From: Crossiella sp. S99.2
GTDB taxonomy: Bacteria; Actinomycetota; Actinomycetes; Mycobacteriales; Pseudonocardiaceae
Assembly (NCBI RefSeq): GCF_023094165.1
Contig: NZ_JALMDK010000015.1
Span: 62,001 to 126,000 of the forward strand
Direction: 5' to 3'
DNA: 64,000 nt
Positions 7,779-16,303 of the stretch are shown in pieces. The first letter of the stretch is position 1. Each line of letters opens with the position of its first letter. The notes below the pieces were generated by a model. The model made no database searches and was not told the DNA's origin. It saw only the letters and a list, made by a program, of their open reading frames with translations. Both the position numbers and the translations under genes were made by a program.

Positions 7779-7881
7779 CGAGTGAAGGTAGTTCTCCCAG
7801 GTTGTGGCGTTTGTCAAGTTGCCACTGAATTGCCAACTCTGGGGGGTGGGCCAACCGGGTCCCACCTACTACCTTCACTCG
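7779..7881. repeat. widely spaced 14-bp inverted repeat
   Basis: CGAGTGAAGGTAGT at 7779-7792 and its exact complement ACTACCTTCACTCG at 7868-7881, separated by 75 bases that include two TTGCCA copies and a run of six G. It lies in the 281-base gap between the malic enzyme and the PAS-GGDEF-EAL gene. This could be a two-site operator, a long-range RNA hairpin, or a miniature element. Confidence 0.8.
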
Positions 7882-7995
7882 TTCAGGTAGGCATCCGGGT
7901 GGGGGTTGGCGTGGCCACCTCGACTCGGGTGCACTGCTGAGACAGCCGCCGGCCGGGCCACCCTGCGCCGCGGCGGTCGATGCGGAAGGGTGGAC

Positions 7996-10900
7996 ATGGT
8001 GACCGAGCAGGTCCAGCGGGCGATGCGGGGGCCGCACGTGCTCGAACCCGCGGAGTCCGCTCAGCCATGTCCGGACAACGGCGCCCCGGCCACCGCCGAG
8101 GAGATCGACCCGGCCGCCGACACCGGTTCGGTGGAGTCCCTGGAGATCGCTTTCCCGGACGCCGCCGCGCTGCTCTGCGACGCCAACACCTACGTGCTCA
8201 AGGCGAACAAGGCCGCCGCCGAACTGGCCGGCGCCACCATGGACGAACTCGTCGGCCTGGAGCTGGGCGCGCTGCTCATCGGCGCCGACCCGGACACCAG
8301 GCTGTGCCGCCCGGCCGGTGGCGAGGTGCCGGTGCGGGTGGTCCGGCTGCCCGCGCCCGGCCTTGGCAGGCAGATCGTGCTGCTGGTGGACATCTCCGAC
8401 CTGGCCAGCGCCGCGCAGGACCTGCGCGAGGAGGAACGTCGGCTCAACGACGTGCAGCGGGTCGCCGGGATCGCCTCCTGGGAGTTCGACCCGGCCACCG
8501 GCGAGACCATCTGGTCGGCCAACCACTACGACATCCTCGGCCTGACCCCCGGCACGGTCACCCCGGGCGCGCAGGCCGTGCTGGACGTGGCCCACCCCGA
8601 GGACCGGGACCTGATCGCGGCCTACTGGAGCGATCACAAGCACTCCGGCGACGCCATCGACATCGAGTACCGGGTGATCCGCCCGGACGGGGACATCCGG
8701 CGCATCCGCGGCGAGGCCAAATCGCACTGCGACGAGCGCGGTGAACTGGTCCGGATCACCGGCTACATCCGGGACATCACCGAGGCGTGGCGGGTGGAGA
8801 ACGAGCTGGCCAAGGAGCGGGTCCGGCTGCTGGAGGCACAGCGGATCGCGCGGATGGGCAGCTGGACCTACGAGGTCGCCGCGGGCACGATCTACCGCAG
8901 CGAGGCGCTGATCGAGCTGTTCGACGAGGTCGGCTCGGTGCCGGACAACGACATCCTCTCCGGCGTGCACCCCGGCGACCTCAAGGCCCTGGCCGATCTG
9001 CGAGACCGGCTGCTGGTGGCCGAGCACGGCGAGACCGCCGAGACCGAGTTCCGCGGTGAGCTGGGCGACAAGGTCTACATGCTGCGGGTGCGCGCCGAGC
9101 ACGGCGAGGACCGCAAGGTGGCCCGGTTGCAGGCCACCGTGCAGAACGTGACCGAGCAGCGCGCGCTGGAACGCCAGCTGCTGCGTGACCGGCGCAGGCT
9201 GGACGACGCGCAGCGGGTGTCCCGGCTGGGCACCTGGGAGTGGTACCCGGGCACCGGGGAGACCTCCTGGTCGGAGATGCTCTTCGAGCTGTACGGCGTG
9301 CCGCCGGGGCAGCGCACCACCTACCAGGACTACCTCAACCTGGTGCACCCCGAGGACCGGCAGTGGGTGGACGAGCTGTGGCAGCAGCTCGCCGCGGACG
9401 AGCAGCCGGTGGAGTGTGAGCACCGGCTGGTGCGCGGGGACGGCGCGGTGCGGGTCTTCCGCTGCCACGGCGCCGCGGTGCTCTCGCCAGAGGGCGTCAC
9501 GGTGATGGTGGGCACCGCCCAGGACATCACCGAGCAGCGGGTGGTGGAGACCCGGATGCAGCGCTCCAGCCAGCGCTTCGCCGATCTGGTCTCGGTCACC
9601 CCGGTGGGCATCGGCATCTTCGACGACAGCGAACGGCTGGTCGACGCCAACGACGCGCTGTGCGAGCTGCTCGGTTTCGACCTGGAGCAGCTGCGCGGGA
9701 TGACCGCCGAACAGCTCACCCACCCCGACGAGCCCGCCGAGCAGCTCTCGGTCGGCGCGCTGATGGCCGCCGAGGACCAGAAGAACCTCAAGATCCCGCA
9801 GCGGGTGCTGCTGCGCTCGGACAACGAGCCGGTCTACTGCGAACTGCACGTGGCGCTGTCCGTGCAGGACGACGGCCGCCGGTTCTCCCTGGTGGTCTTC
9901 CAGGACATCACCGAACGCAGGCGCACCGCCGAGGCGCTCAAGCACCAGGCCACCCACGACGACCTGACCGGCCTGCCCAACCGGGCCGCGGTCAAGGAGC
10001 TGCTGGCCGGGCTGCTGCACGGCGACCACCCGCACGGGGTCGCGGTGCTGTTCTGCGATATCGACAACTTCAAGCGGGTCAACGACTCCCTCGGCCACGA
10101 CGCCGGGGACGAGTTGCTGGTGGTGCTGGCCAGGCGGCTGGAGGGCGGCCTGCCCAAGGGCTGCACCGCGGCCCGGCTCTCCGGCGACGAGTACGTGATC
10201 ATCTGCGAGAACATCGACGAGGTCGGCGGCGTGGACGCGCTGGCCACCAAGGTCTCCAGCCTGCTGCGCACGGTGGTTCCGGTGCACGGCCAGCTGGTCC
10301 GGATCTCCGCCTCGATCGGCGCCGCGGTGCCCAACGGCTCCCGCGCCACCGGCGATGACCTGCTGCGCTTCGCCGACGCGGCCATGTTCGAGGCCAAGCG
10401 GCGCGGCGCAGGGCGGGTCTCGCTGGCCAGCGCGGCGCTGATGGCCTCGGCGGACTGGCAGGTGCACCTGGAGGGCCAGCTGCGGGACGCGCTGGCCAGG
10501 GACGGCCTGGCCCTGCACTTCCAGCCGGTGGTGGACTCCTCCGGCACGATCGTCACCGCCGAGGCGCTGGTCCGCTGGCCGCACCCGGATCGCGGCCTGC
10601 TCTCCCCGGATGTGTTCCTGCCGGTGGCCGAACAGGGCGACCTGCTGCGCGAGCTGGACCGCTGGGTGCTGCGCACCGCGTTGAAGGAGGCGGCGAACTG
10701 GCCGTCGGCCAACGGCGCCAAGGCCCCCGGCATCGCGGTCAACCTGGCCGGACTGCTGCCAGGTGACCAGGACTTCGTGGACATCGTGGCCACCGCGGTG
10801 GCCGAGGCCGGCATCGAGTGGGACCGGGTGATCCTGGAGCTGGTGGAGACCAGCCTGGTCGACCTGCCGTCCAAGACCCGGGTGGTGATGGCCGAGCTGG

Positions 10901-11259
10901 TCGAGCGCGGGGTCCGCTTCGCCGTGGACGACTTCGGCACCGGCTACTCCTCGCTGGCCCGGCTCAAGGACCTGCCCGCGCAGATCATCAAGGTGGACCG
11001 GCGATTCGTCGCCGGGGTCGGCAAGGACCCCTCGGACTTCGCGGTGGCCCGCGCGGTGGTGGACATGGCCCGCGCGATGGGCCGCAGCTGCGTGGCCGAG
11101 GGTGTGGAGACCGCGACCCAGTTCAACATCCTGCAGGGGGTCGGCGTGGACGCCTACCAGGGCTGGCTGTTCTCCAGGGCGGTGCCGCCGCGGGAGTTCC
11201 GCGCGGTGCTCTCACTGGGGCGGCTGCACGTGCCCAAGGCGGACTCCAGCGGCGTTTAG
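7996..11259 (+). CDS. multi-PAS GGDEF-EAL protein (cyclic-di-GMP turnover)
   Basis: 1087 aa from ATG 7996 (GGAAGGG five bases upstream). About five PAS-type sensor units come first: one near residues 45-135, then three related repeats each starting with L-x-(D/E)-(V/A)-Q-R-(V/I)-(A/S)-R/G (near 150, 275 and 395), and one with FADLVSVTPVGIGIFDD near 520. Then come a GGDEF domain with the signature SGDEY near residue 728 and an EAL domain with AEALVRWP (about 855), DDFGTGYSS and VAEGVET intact. The EAL residues for metal and substrate look complete, so phosphodiesterase activity is expected. SGDEF-type variants can still synthesise c-di-GMP, but the Tyr replacing Phe is unusual. No transmembrane segment is evident, suggesting cytoplasmic signal sensing (haem, flavin or redox cannot be told apart). 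Confidence 0.92.
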   Translation: MVTEQVQRAMRGPHVLEPAESAQPCPDNGAPATAEEIDPAADTGSVESLEIAFPDAAALLCDANTYVLKANKAAAELAGATMDELVGLELGALLIGADPDTRLCRPAGGEVPVRVVRLPAPGLGRQIVLLVDISDLASAAQDLREEERRLNDVQRVAGIASWEFDPATGETIWSANHYDILGLTPGTVTPGAQAVLDVAHPEDRDLIAAYWSDHKHSGDAIDIEYRVIRPDGDIRRIRGEAKSHCDERGELVRITGYIRDITEAWRVENELAKERVRLLEAQRIARMGSWTYEVAAGTIYRSEALIELFDEVGSVPDNDILSGVHPGDLKALADLRDRLLVAEHGETAETEFRGELGDKVYMLRVRAEHGEDRKVARLQATVQNVTEQRALERQLLRDRRRLDDAQRVSRLGTWEWYPGTGETSWSEMLFELYGVPPGQRTTYQDYLNLVHPEDRQWVDELWQQLAADEQPVECEHRLVRGDGAVRVFRCHGAAVLSPEGVTVMVGTAQDITEQRVVETRMQRSSQRFADLVSVTPVGIGIFDDSERLVDANDALCELLGFDLEQLRGMTAEQLTHPDEPAEQLSVGALMAAEDQKNLKIPQRVLLRSDNEPVYCELHVALSVQDDGRRFSLVVFQDITERRRTAEALKHQATHDDLTGLPNRAAVKELLAGLLHGDHPHGVAVLFCDIDNFKRVNDSLGHDAGDELLVVLARRLEGGLPKGCTAARLSGDEYVIICENIDEVGGVDALATKVSSLLRTVVPVHGQLVRISASIGAAVPNGSRATGDDLLRFADAAMFEAKRRGAGRVSLASAALMASADWQVHLEGQLRDALARDGLALHFQPVVDSSGTIVTAEALVRWPHPDRGLLSPDVFLPVAEQGDLLRELDRWVLRTALKEAANWPSANGAKAPGIAVNLAGLLPGDQDFVDIVATAVAEAGIEWDRVILELVETSLVDLPSKTRVVMAELVERGVRFAVDDFGTGYSSLARLKDLPAQIIKVDRRFVAGVGKDPSDFAVARAVVDMARAMGRSCVAEGVETATQFNILQGVGVDAYQGWLFSRAVPPREFRAVLSLGRLHVPKADSSGV

Positions 11260-12026
11260 CCGAGTTGTGCCGCGGCGGTGCGGATCAGCCTGGTCACCGC
11301 CTCCGGCCGGGAGACCGGGGCCAGGTGGCCGGTGTCGAGTTCGACTGTGCGCGCGCCCATCCGCTGCGCCACAAAGCGCTGGAGTTCGGGTGCGGTGGTG
11401 CGGTCCCGCCGGGACACCGCGTACCAGGACGGCCGGCTCCGCCAGGCCGCGACGCTGGTCCGGCTGGCGAACAGGGTGGCGGCCACCCGGCCCTGCGCGG
11501 CGTAGAGAGCGCGGGCCTGGCGGTGTGGCACGTCGACCGCGAAGTCGCGCAGGAAGGCCGTTTCGGTGAGTCGCCGGAAGCCGCCGGACTCGATGATCCC
11601 GGCGTTGGCCGGCGGGGTGGGGAAGCGGGCGGCGAGCGCGGCGTAGTCCTCGTTCACCTCGGGGGCGCGGGCCGCCAGGTAGACCAGACCGGCCACGTTG
11701 CGGTGCAGCCCGGCCTGGGTGATCACCGCGCCGCCCCAGGAATGCCCGGCCAGCACGGCCGGTCCGGGCAGCTCGTCGAGCACTCGGTTGGTCGCGGCCA
11801 CGTCCTCGGCCAGCGAGGTGAGCGGGTTCTGCACCGAGATCACCCGCAGCCCGGCGTCCTGGAGGCCCTCGATGACCGCGGCGAAGCAGGAGCCGTCGGC
11901 GTAGGCGCCGTGCACCAGCACCACGTCCCGCACGCCGCGCGGGGTGGCCTGAGCGGCGGGCAGGCCGGTCATCGAGGTCAGCGCCGCGCCCGCGCCCAGC
12001 ACGGTGAACGCCCTTCTACTGATCAT
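11256..12026 (-). CDS. exported alpha/beta hydrolase
   Basis: 256 aa with an N-terminal export signal carrying twin arginines (SRRAFTVLGAGAALTS) and a likely cleavage after AQA near residue 27. The hydrolase core shows the oxyanion strand VVLVHGAYADGSCF, the nucleophile elbow LAGHSWGGAVI and the catalytic His in ELDTGHLAPVSRP. The family resembles the EstC/salicylate-esterase-like hydrolases. Substrate unknown. Its 3' end overlaps the convergent GGDEF-EAL gene by four bases. Confidence 0.85.
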   Translation of the reverse strand: MISRRAFTVLGAGAALTSMTGLPAAQATPRGVRDVVLVHGAYADGSCFAAVIEGLQDAGLRVISVQNPLTSLAEDVAATNRVLDELPGPAVLAGHSWGGAVITQAGLHRNVAGLVYLAARAPEVNEDYAALAARFPTPPANAGIIESGGFRRLTETAFLRDFAVDVPHRQARALYAAQGRVAATLFASRTSVAAWRSRPSWYAVSRRDRTTAPELQRFVAQRMGARTVELDTGHLAPVSRPEAVTRLIRTAAAQLG

Positions 12027-12078
12027 GTCCTGAAGCTAGTCCGGGAATCCGCACCGCCGGACAGGCTGTGCGGTCCTG

Positions 12079-13632
12079 TCAGCGATCGGTAAGAACTTCG
12101 GCGCCCAGTGCGGTGAACAGCTCGGCGAGCTGGTGCCGGGGCAGGTCGATCAGGCGGGCGCTGAGGTCGAGGTCCGGGAGAAGTTCGGTGATCCGGGCGC
12201 GGGCCTCGTTCTTGGTCAGGCCGGTCCTGGTGAGCGCCTCGCGCCAGATGTTGCCGGGTTTGCCGTGCGCGCGGTCCACCAGGGCACGCTGGATCTGTTG
12301 CGACTCAGGGGTTTCGTCGATCCGGTCGGCGACGATCACCGCGGACTTCGGGTCCGGGTTGCTACGCAGGAAACGCAGTTTGTATTTACTGGCAACGAGA
12401 TCCGCCAGTCCGCGCTGGCCGCGCTCGCTGGTGATGTCGGGGTGGTTGTTGTCCACCAGCAGCAGCACCCGGTCAGCGGAGATGGCCAGCAGGTGCCGCA
12501 ACGCCCACGGGCCGGGGTCGGCGGTGGTGTCCAGCGCGACCGCGCCGCGGGCGGTCACCGGGGCAGCCCAACCTGGTTGGCGCACAACGACTTCCAGGCC
12601 GTCCTTGGCGGCGAGTTCGCGCAGTGGGCCGATCCGGTCGGTCGTGCCGGCCTCGATGGACTGCGGGCCGTGGGTGTAGATCCCGGTGCTGGCAACGGTT
12701 TTCTTGGCCTTGGCGGTCGGGCGGCAGACGTAGAGCGAACTGGCGCTGCCCACCGCCTGCGCGCCGAGGTACCGGTCGAAGTCGGGCAGCAGCGCCTCGA
12801 AGACCAGGCCGAGTTTCAGTAGTTCCTGCTGCACCTTCCAGCCGAGGGCGGGACTGCGCTCGCTGAAGCCGTAGGCGAGGTGGATCCGTCCGGTGGCCGG
12901 ATCACGCAACGATTCCACCGCGCGGGTGGCGAACAGGCCGATGCCCTCGGGGGTGTAGGGCGGGTCGGTGAAAACCAGGTCGGCCCAGCCAGTGGCCGAG
13001 GGCGGGAAACCGAAGCGCAGGTCGGCGTGCAGGCAGCGGATCCGGTGCCCGCGTGCGCGGGCGGTGGCGTCGATGTGCGCGAGCAGGCGTTCGTCCAGGT
13101 CGACCACGGTGATCTGCAGGTCCGGGCGTACCGCGGCCAGTGCCAGCGAGGTCAGGTCATGATCTCCCAGGCACAGCACCTGCGCGCCGGAGAGGTCATA
13201 GGTGCGCTCCAGCCACAGCGCGCGGCGCAGCACCGACTCCGGGGTGGCCGGGACGTGGTCCAGTGCGGGCAGCGGCGGCGGGTTGGCGTCGATATCGGCT
13301 CGGATGGTGGACAACGCGGCTGTGTGCTGGCTCACAGCATCCGCGAGCGGATCTGCCGGTCCGGGGATTTCGTCCAGCTCGAACGCGCTGCGGTAGGCCG
13401 CGGCCCTGGCCGGCCGGATGCGGTGCCGATCGCCCTGGCTCTCCAGGTCCGGCCCAAGCAGCGCCAGCAGCTCCTCCACCGACCGGCGCGGGGCGGCTGG
13501 CCTGCGGATCAACTCGGCCAGCGGGTGCCAATCACCGGCCAGCAGGGCGAGCACGCGGCGTAGCCGGCGGGCGGCCGGACCGGCCGCGGACAGGTGGGCA
13601 GCGAGCGGGTCCAGCGGCGCGTCGACGGTCAC
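12079..13632 (-). CDS. BpsA-like branched-chain polyamine synthase family protein
   Basis: About 517 aa from GTG 13632. A longer frame reaching GTG 13737 would run through the divergent promoter and begins with a low-quality extension, so the shorter start is preferred. The middle has a Rossmann methyltransferase-like core: AQVLCLGDHDLTSLALA near residue 150, ITVVDLDERLL, and VFTDPPYTPEG near 220. This corresponds to the G-D-(D/H)-D-L-T-S and D-P-P-Y-T motifs of the bis-aminopropyltransferase BpsA of thermophiles, which adds aminopropyl groups to spermidine. One acidic residue of the archaeal DDD motif is His here. The N-terminal third is winged-helix-like and the C-terminal 200 residues are a separate domain I do not recognise. 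Substrate is uncertain. Confidence 0.68.
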   Translation of the reverse strand: MTVDAPLDPLAAHLSAAGPAARRLRRVLALLAGDWHPLAELIRRPAAPRRSVEELLALLGPDLESQGDRHRIRPARAAAYRSAFELDEIPGPADPLADAVSQHTAALSTIRADIDANPPPLPALDHVPATPESVLRRALWLERTYDLSGAQVLCLGDHDLTSLALAAVRPDLQITVVDLDERLLAHIDATARARGHRIRCLHADLRFGFPPSATGWADLVFTDPPYTPEGIGLFATRAVESLRDPATGRIHLAYGFSERSPALGWKVQQELLKLGLVFEALLPDFDRYLGAQAVGSASSLYVCRPTAKAKKTVASTGIYTHGPQSIEAGTTDRIGPLRELAAKDGLEVVVRQPGWAAPVTARGAVALDTTADPGPWALRHLLAISADRVLLLVDNNHPDITSERGQRGLADLVASKYKLRFLRSNPDPKSAVIVADRIDETPESQQIQRALVDRAHGKPGNIWREALTRTGLTKNEARARITELLPDLDLSARLIDLPRHQLAELFTALGAEVLTDR

Positions 13633-13755
13633 AAAACGTTTACTGTAAAGGGCTGGCCACTGGGTGTTGACCTCGCCGTTGTCAGTCCATCGGACTAAGG
13701 TCGATTGCTCAGGCGGCGGCCGGCCAGTGGCCGTCACGACCTTAAGGGGGCTCGC
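13633..13755. promoter_or_regulatory. divergent promoter region between BpsA-like and OpuC-type genes
   Basis: Contains TTTACTGTAAA (13639-13649), an 11-base hyphenated palindrome six bases from the BpsA-like start, and an AAGGGGG ribosome site for the ATPase gene. The palindrome could be an operator or part of a promoter. No clear -35 was found. Confidence 0.35.
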
Positions 13756-14850
13756 GTGATCGAGTTCCAGGCCGTGACCAAACGCTTCGATGACGGCACG
13801 GTCGCCGTCGACGAGCTGACCCTTTCCGTGGAGGCGGGCACGATCACCGTGTTCGTCGGGCCGTCCGGCTGCGGGAAGACCACCTCACTGCGGATGGTCA
13901 ACCGGATGGTGGAACCCACCGGTGGCACCATCCTGGTGAACGGGAAGGACATCCGGGACTCCGATCCGGCGCTGCTGCGCCGCGGCATCGGCTATGTGAT
14001 CCAGCAGGCCGGGCTGTTCCCGCACCGCAGCGTGCTGGACAACATCGCCACCGTGCCACTGCTGTCCGGCTGGACCCGGCGCAAGGCCCGCGCTCGCGCG
14101 GCCGAGCTGCTGGAGACCGTCGGACTGCCGGTGGAACTGGGCAAGCGGTACCCGGCCCAACTCTCCGGCGGGCAGCAGCAGCGGGTCGGAGTGGCCCGCG
14201 CGCTGGCCGCCGATCCGCCGGTGCTGCTCATGGACGAGCCGTTCAGCGCGGTGGATCCCGTTGTGCGCGAAGGACTTCAGGACGAACTGCTGCGGTTGCA
14301 GGCCGAACTGGACAAGACCATCGTCTTCGTCACCCACGATATCGACGAGGCGGTCCGGATCGGCGAGAAGATCGCGGTGTTCCGGCAGGGCGGCGTGCTC
14401 GCCCAGTACGCCACCCCGGCGGAGCTGCTGACCAGGCCCGCCAACGATTTCGTGGCCAACTTCGTCGGCAAGGACCGCGGCTACCGCGGACTGTCCTTTG
14501 TGGCCGACGGCGAGCTGGACCTGCGGCCGGTGGACACCGTGCAGGTCGGCGCGCAACGGCAGGCCGGCACCGGTTGGACACTGGCCCTGGACGCGGACAA
14601 CCACCCGCGCGGCTGGCTGCCGCCGGAGTCCATCGCGGACGGTCAGGTGGCGGAAAGCTCGCTGGTACCGGGTGGTTCGCTGCACGTGCGCGGCACCGCG
14701 CTGCGTGGCGCGCTGGACGCGGCGCTGTCCTCCCCGGCCGGGCTCGGCGTGGTGGTGGACGAGGGCGGCGGGTACACCGGCGTGGTCACCGCGCAGCAGG
14801 TGCTCGACCTGCTGGAGCACCGCCGCGAGCAGGAGACGGGCAGGGTCTGA
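13756..14850 (+). CDS. glycine betaine/osmoprotectant ABC transporter ATP-binding protein
   Basis: 364 aa from GTG 13756. Walker A is GPSGCGKTT (residues 35-43), the signature LSGGQQQR is near 136, Walker B is LLMDEPFSAVDP near 157, and the switch His is in VTHDIDEA. The ATPase core is closest to OpuCA/ProV. The last about 100 residues form a degenerate CBS-like region with a final GVVTAQQVLDLLEH, as in OpuCA, where CBS domains sense ionic strength. It is the first gene of a four-gene operon (ATPase, two permeases, binding lipoprotein) with 2-base gaps or 4-base overlaps. Confidence 0.92.
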   Translation: MIEFQAVTKRFDDGTVAVDELTLSVEAGTITVFVGPSGCGKTTSLRMVNRMVEPTGGTILVNGKDIRDSDPALLRRGIGYVIQQAGLFPHRSVLDNIATVPLLSGWTRRKARARAAELLETVGLPVELGKRYPAQLSGGQQQRVGVARALAADPPVLLMDEPFSAVDPVVREGLQDELLRLQAELDKTIVFVTHDIDEAVRIGEKIAVFRQGGVLAQYATPAELLTRPANDFVANFVGKDRGYRGLSFVADGELDLRPVDTVQVGAQRQAGTGWTLALDADNHPRGWLPPESIADGQVAESSLVPGGSLHVRGTALRGALDAALSSPAGLGVVVDEGGGYTGVVTAQQVLDLLEHRREQETGRV

Positions 14851-14852
14851 GG

Positions 14853-15524
14853 GTGTTCGACGACCTCGCCAAGTACCTCGGCAACCCGCGCAACGTCGGC
14901 GCGGTGCTGGACGGGCTGCTCCAGCACGTCTACCTGTCGCTGGCGCCGGTGCTGATCGGGCTGCTGCTGGCGATCCCGCTGGGCTGGCTGGCCCAGCGCA
15001 CCCGGTGGCTGCGCACGGTTTTCCTGGGCACCGCCAACATCGTCTACACCATCCCGTCGCTGGCGCTGTTCGTGGTGATCCCCGGCCTGCTGGGCACCCG
15101 GATCACCGATCCGCTCAACGTGGTGGTGGCGCTGACCGTGTACACCACCGCGCTGCTGGTGCGTCCGGTGATCGACGCGCTGGACTCGCTGCCCAGCCCG
15201 GTGCTGGCCGCGGCCACCGCGATCGGGTTCAAGCCGGCGCACCGGTTTTTCGTGGTCGACCTGCCGCTGTCGATCCCAGTGCTCACCGCCGGGGTGCGGG
15301 TGGCCGCGGTGAGCAACATCAGCCTGGTCAGCGTGGGCGCGCTGATCGGCACCGGCGGGCTGGGCGTGCTGTTCACCTCCGGCTTCGGCATCCAGTACCT
15401 GCCGCCGATCATCGTCGGCATCGTGCTCACCCTGCTGCTGGCCGCGCTGGTGGACCTGACCCTGGTCGCGCTGCGCCGCCTGCTCACCCCGTGGACCCGC
15501 CTGGGCACCGGAGGCGCGCCGTGA
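14853..15524 (+). CDS. osmoprotectant ABC transporter permease (OpuCB/ProW-like)
   Basis: 223 aa from GTG 14853, two bases after the ATPase stop. It has about six hydrophobic helices, and the EAA-type loop is visible as AATAIGFKPAHRFFVVDLPLSIP. The N-terminal helix and the TIPSLALFVVIPGLLG segment match the OpuCB family. Together with the next permease it forms the membrane pore. The stop overlaps the next gene by four bases (GTGA), indicating translational coupling. Confidence 0.9.
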   Translation: MFDDLAKYLGNPRNVGAVLDGLLQHVYLSLAPVLIGLLLAIPLGWLAQRTRWLRTVFLGTANIVYTIPSLALFVVIPGLLGTRITDPLNVVVALTVYTTALLVRPVIDALDSLPSPVLAAATAIGFKPAHRFFVVDLPLSIPVLTAGVRVAAVSNISLVSVGALIGTGGLGVLFTSGFGIQYLPPIIVGIVLTLLLAALVDLTLVALRRLLTPWTRLGTGGAP

Positions 15525-16303
15525 TCCAGCAACTCTTCGCCTGGCTGGCCGATCCGGCGCACTGGCAGGGCCCCGACGGCCTGCCGACCCGGCTGGCCGA
15601 GCACCTGTACTACACGCTGATCGCGGTCTTCGGCGCCGCGGCCATCGGCATCCCGCTGGGCTTGTTCGTCGGGCACACCGGGCGCGGCGGGCTGGTGCTG
15701 GTCGGCGCGTCCAACGCGATGCGCGCGCTGCCCACTCTGGGCCTGGTCACCTTCCTGTTCCTGCTCGGCGGCGGTTCCCAGGTCTCCACCCTGATCGCGC
15801 TGATCGTGCTCGCGGTGCCGCCGATCCTGGCCGGCACCTACGCCGGCGTGCAGGACACCGACGCCGGGGTGGTCGACGCCGCCCGTGGCATGGGCATGAC
15901 CGGCTGGCAACGGCTCTGGCAGGTCGAGGTGCCCAACGCGCTGCCGCTGCTGCTCGGCGGCCTGCGCAACGCCATGCTGCAGGTGGTGGCCACCGCGGCG
16001 GTGGCGGCCTATGTGGGCCTTGGCGGGCTGGGCCGGGTGCTGCTGGACGGCATGCGGATCTATGACTATCCCAAGGTGGTGGCGGGCGCGTTCGCGGTGG
16101 CGCTGCTCGCGGTGACGCTGGACCTGCTGCTCGCGGGTCTGCAGCGGATCGTGGTGCCGCGTGGGCTGCGGGTGGCCGCGCGAGCGGCGGCAATGGCTCG
16201 CGGCGCCACCCGGGTGCGGGTGAAACCCAACGGGCACAACAACTTGGCCAAGATCGAGACCCGGGCCTCGGAGTCCGGTGTTGCTGGAGGGACAAAGTCA
16301 TGA
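15521..16303 (+). CDS. osmoprotectant ABC transporter permease (OpuCD/ProW-like)
   Basis: 260 aa from GTG 15521, overlapping the preceding stop. It carries the family's ALPTLGLVTFLFLLGGGSQ helix and an EAA-like loop AARGMGMTGWQRLWQVEVPNALP. Unlike the first permease, it has a hydrophilic tail of about 40 residues after the last helix (from RGLRVAARAAAMARG). It overlaps the lipoprotein gene start by four bases (ATGA). Confidence 0.9.
   Translation: MIQQLFAWLADPAHWQGPDGLPTRLAEHLYYTLIAVFGAAAIGIPLGLFVGHTGRGGLVLVGASNAMRALPTLGLVTFLFLLGGGSQVSTLIALIVLAVPPILAGTYAGVQDTDAGVVDAARGMGMTGWQRLWQVEVPNALPLLLGGLRNAMLQVVATAAVAAYVGLGGLGRVLLDGMRIYDYPKVVAGAFAVALLAVTLDLLLAGLQRIVVPRGLRVAARAAAMARGATRVRVKPNGHNNLAKIETRASESGVAGGTKS

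Noticed and set aside
7768..10584. Very long minus-strand open frame (over 900 codons) opposite the PAS-GGDEF-EAL gene
   Set aside because: Antisense shadow of a well-supported gene. His/Val/Gln/Gly-rich composition with no family motifs, typical of the complementary frame of high-GC coding DNA.
13633..13737. Longer N-terminus for the BpsA-like protein from GTG 13737
   Set aside because: It would occupy most of the divergent promoter region and adds a Pro-rich, non-conserved-looking stretch. Kept only as an alternative.
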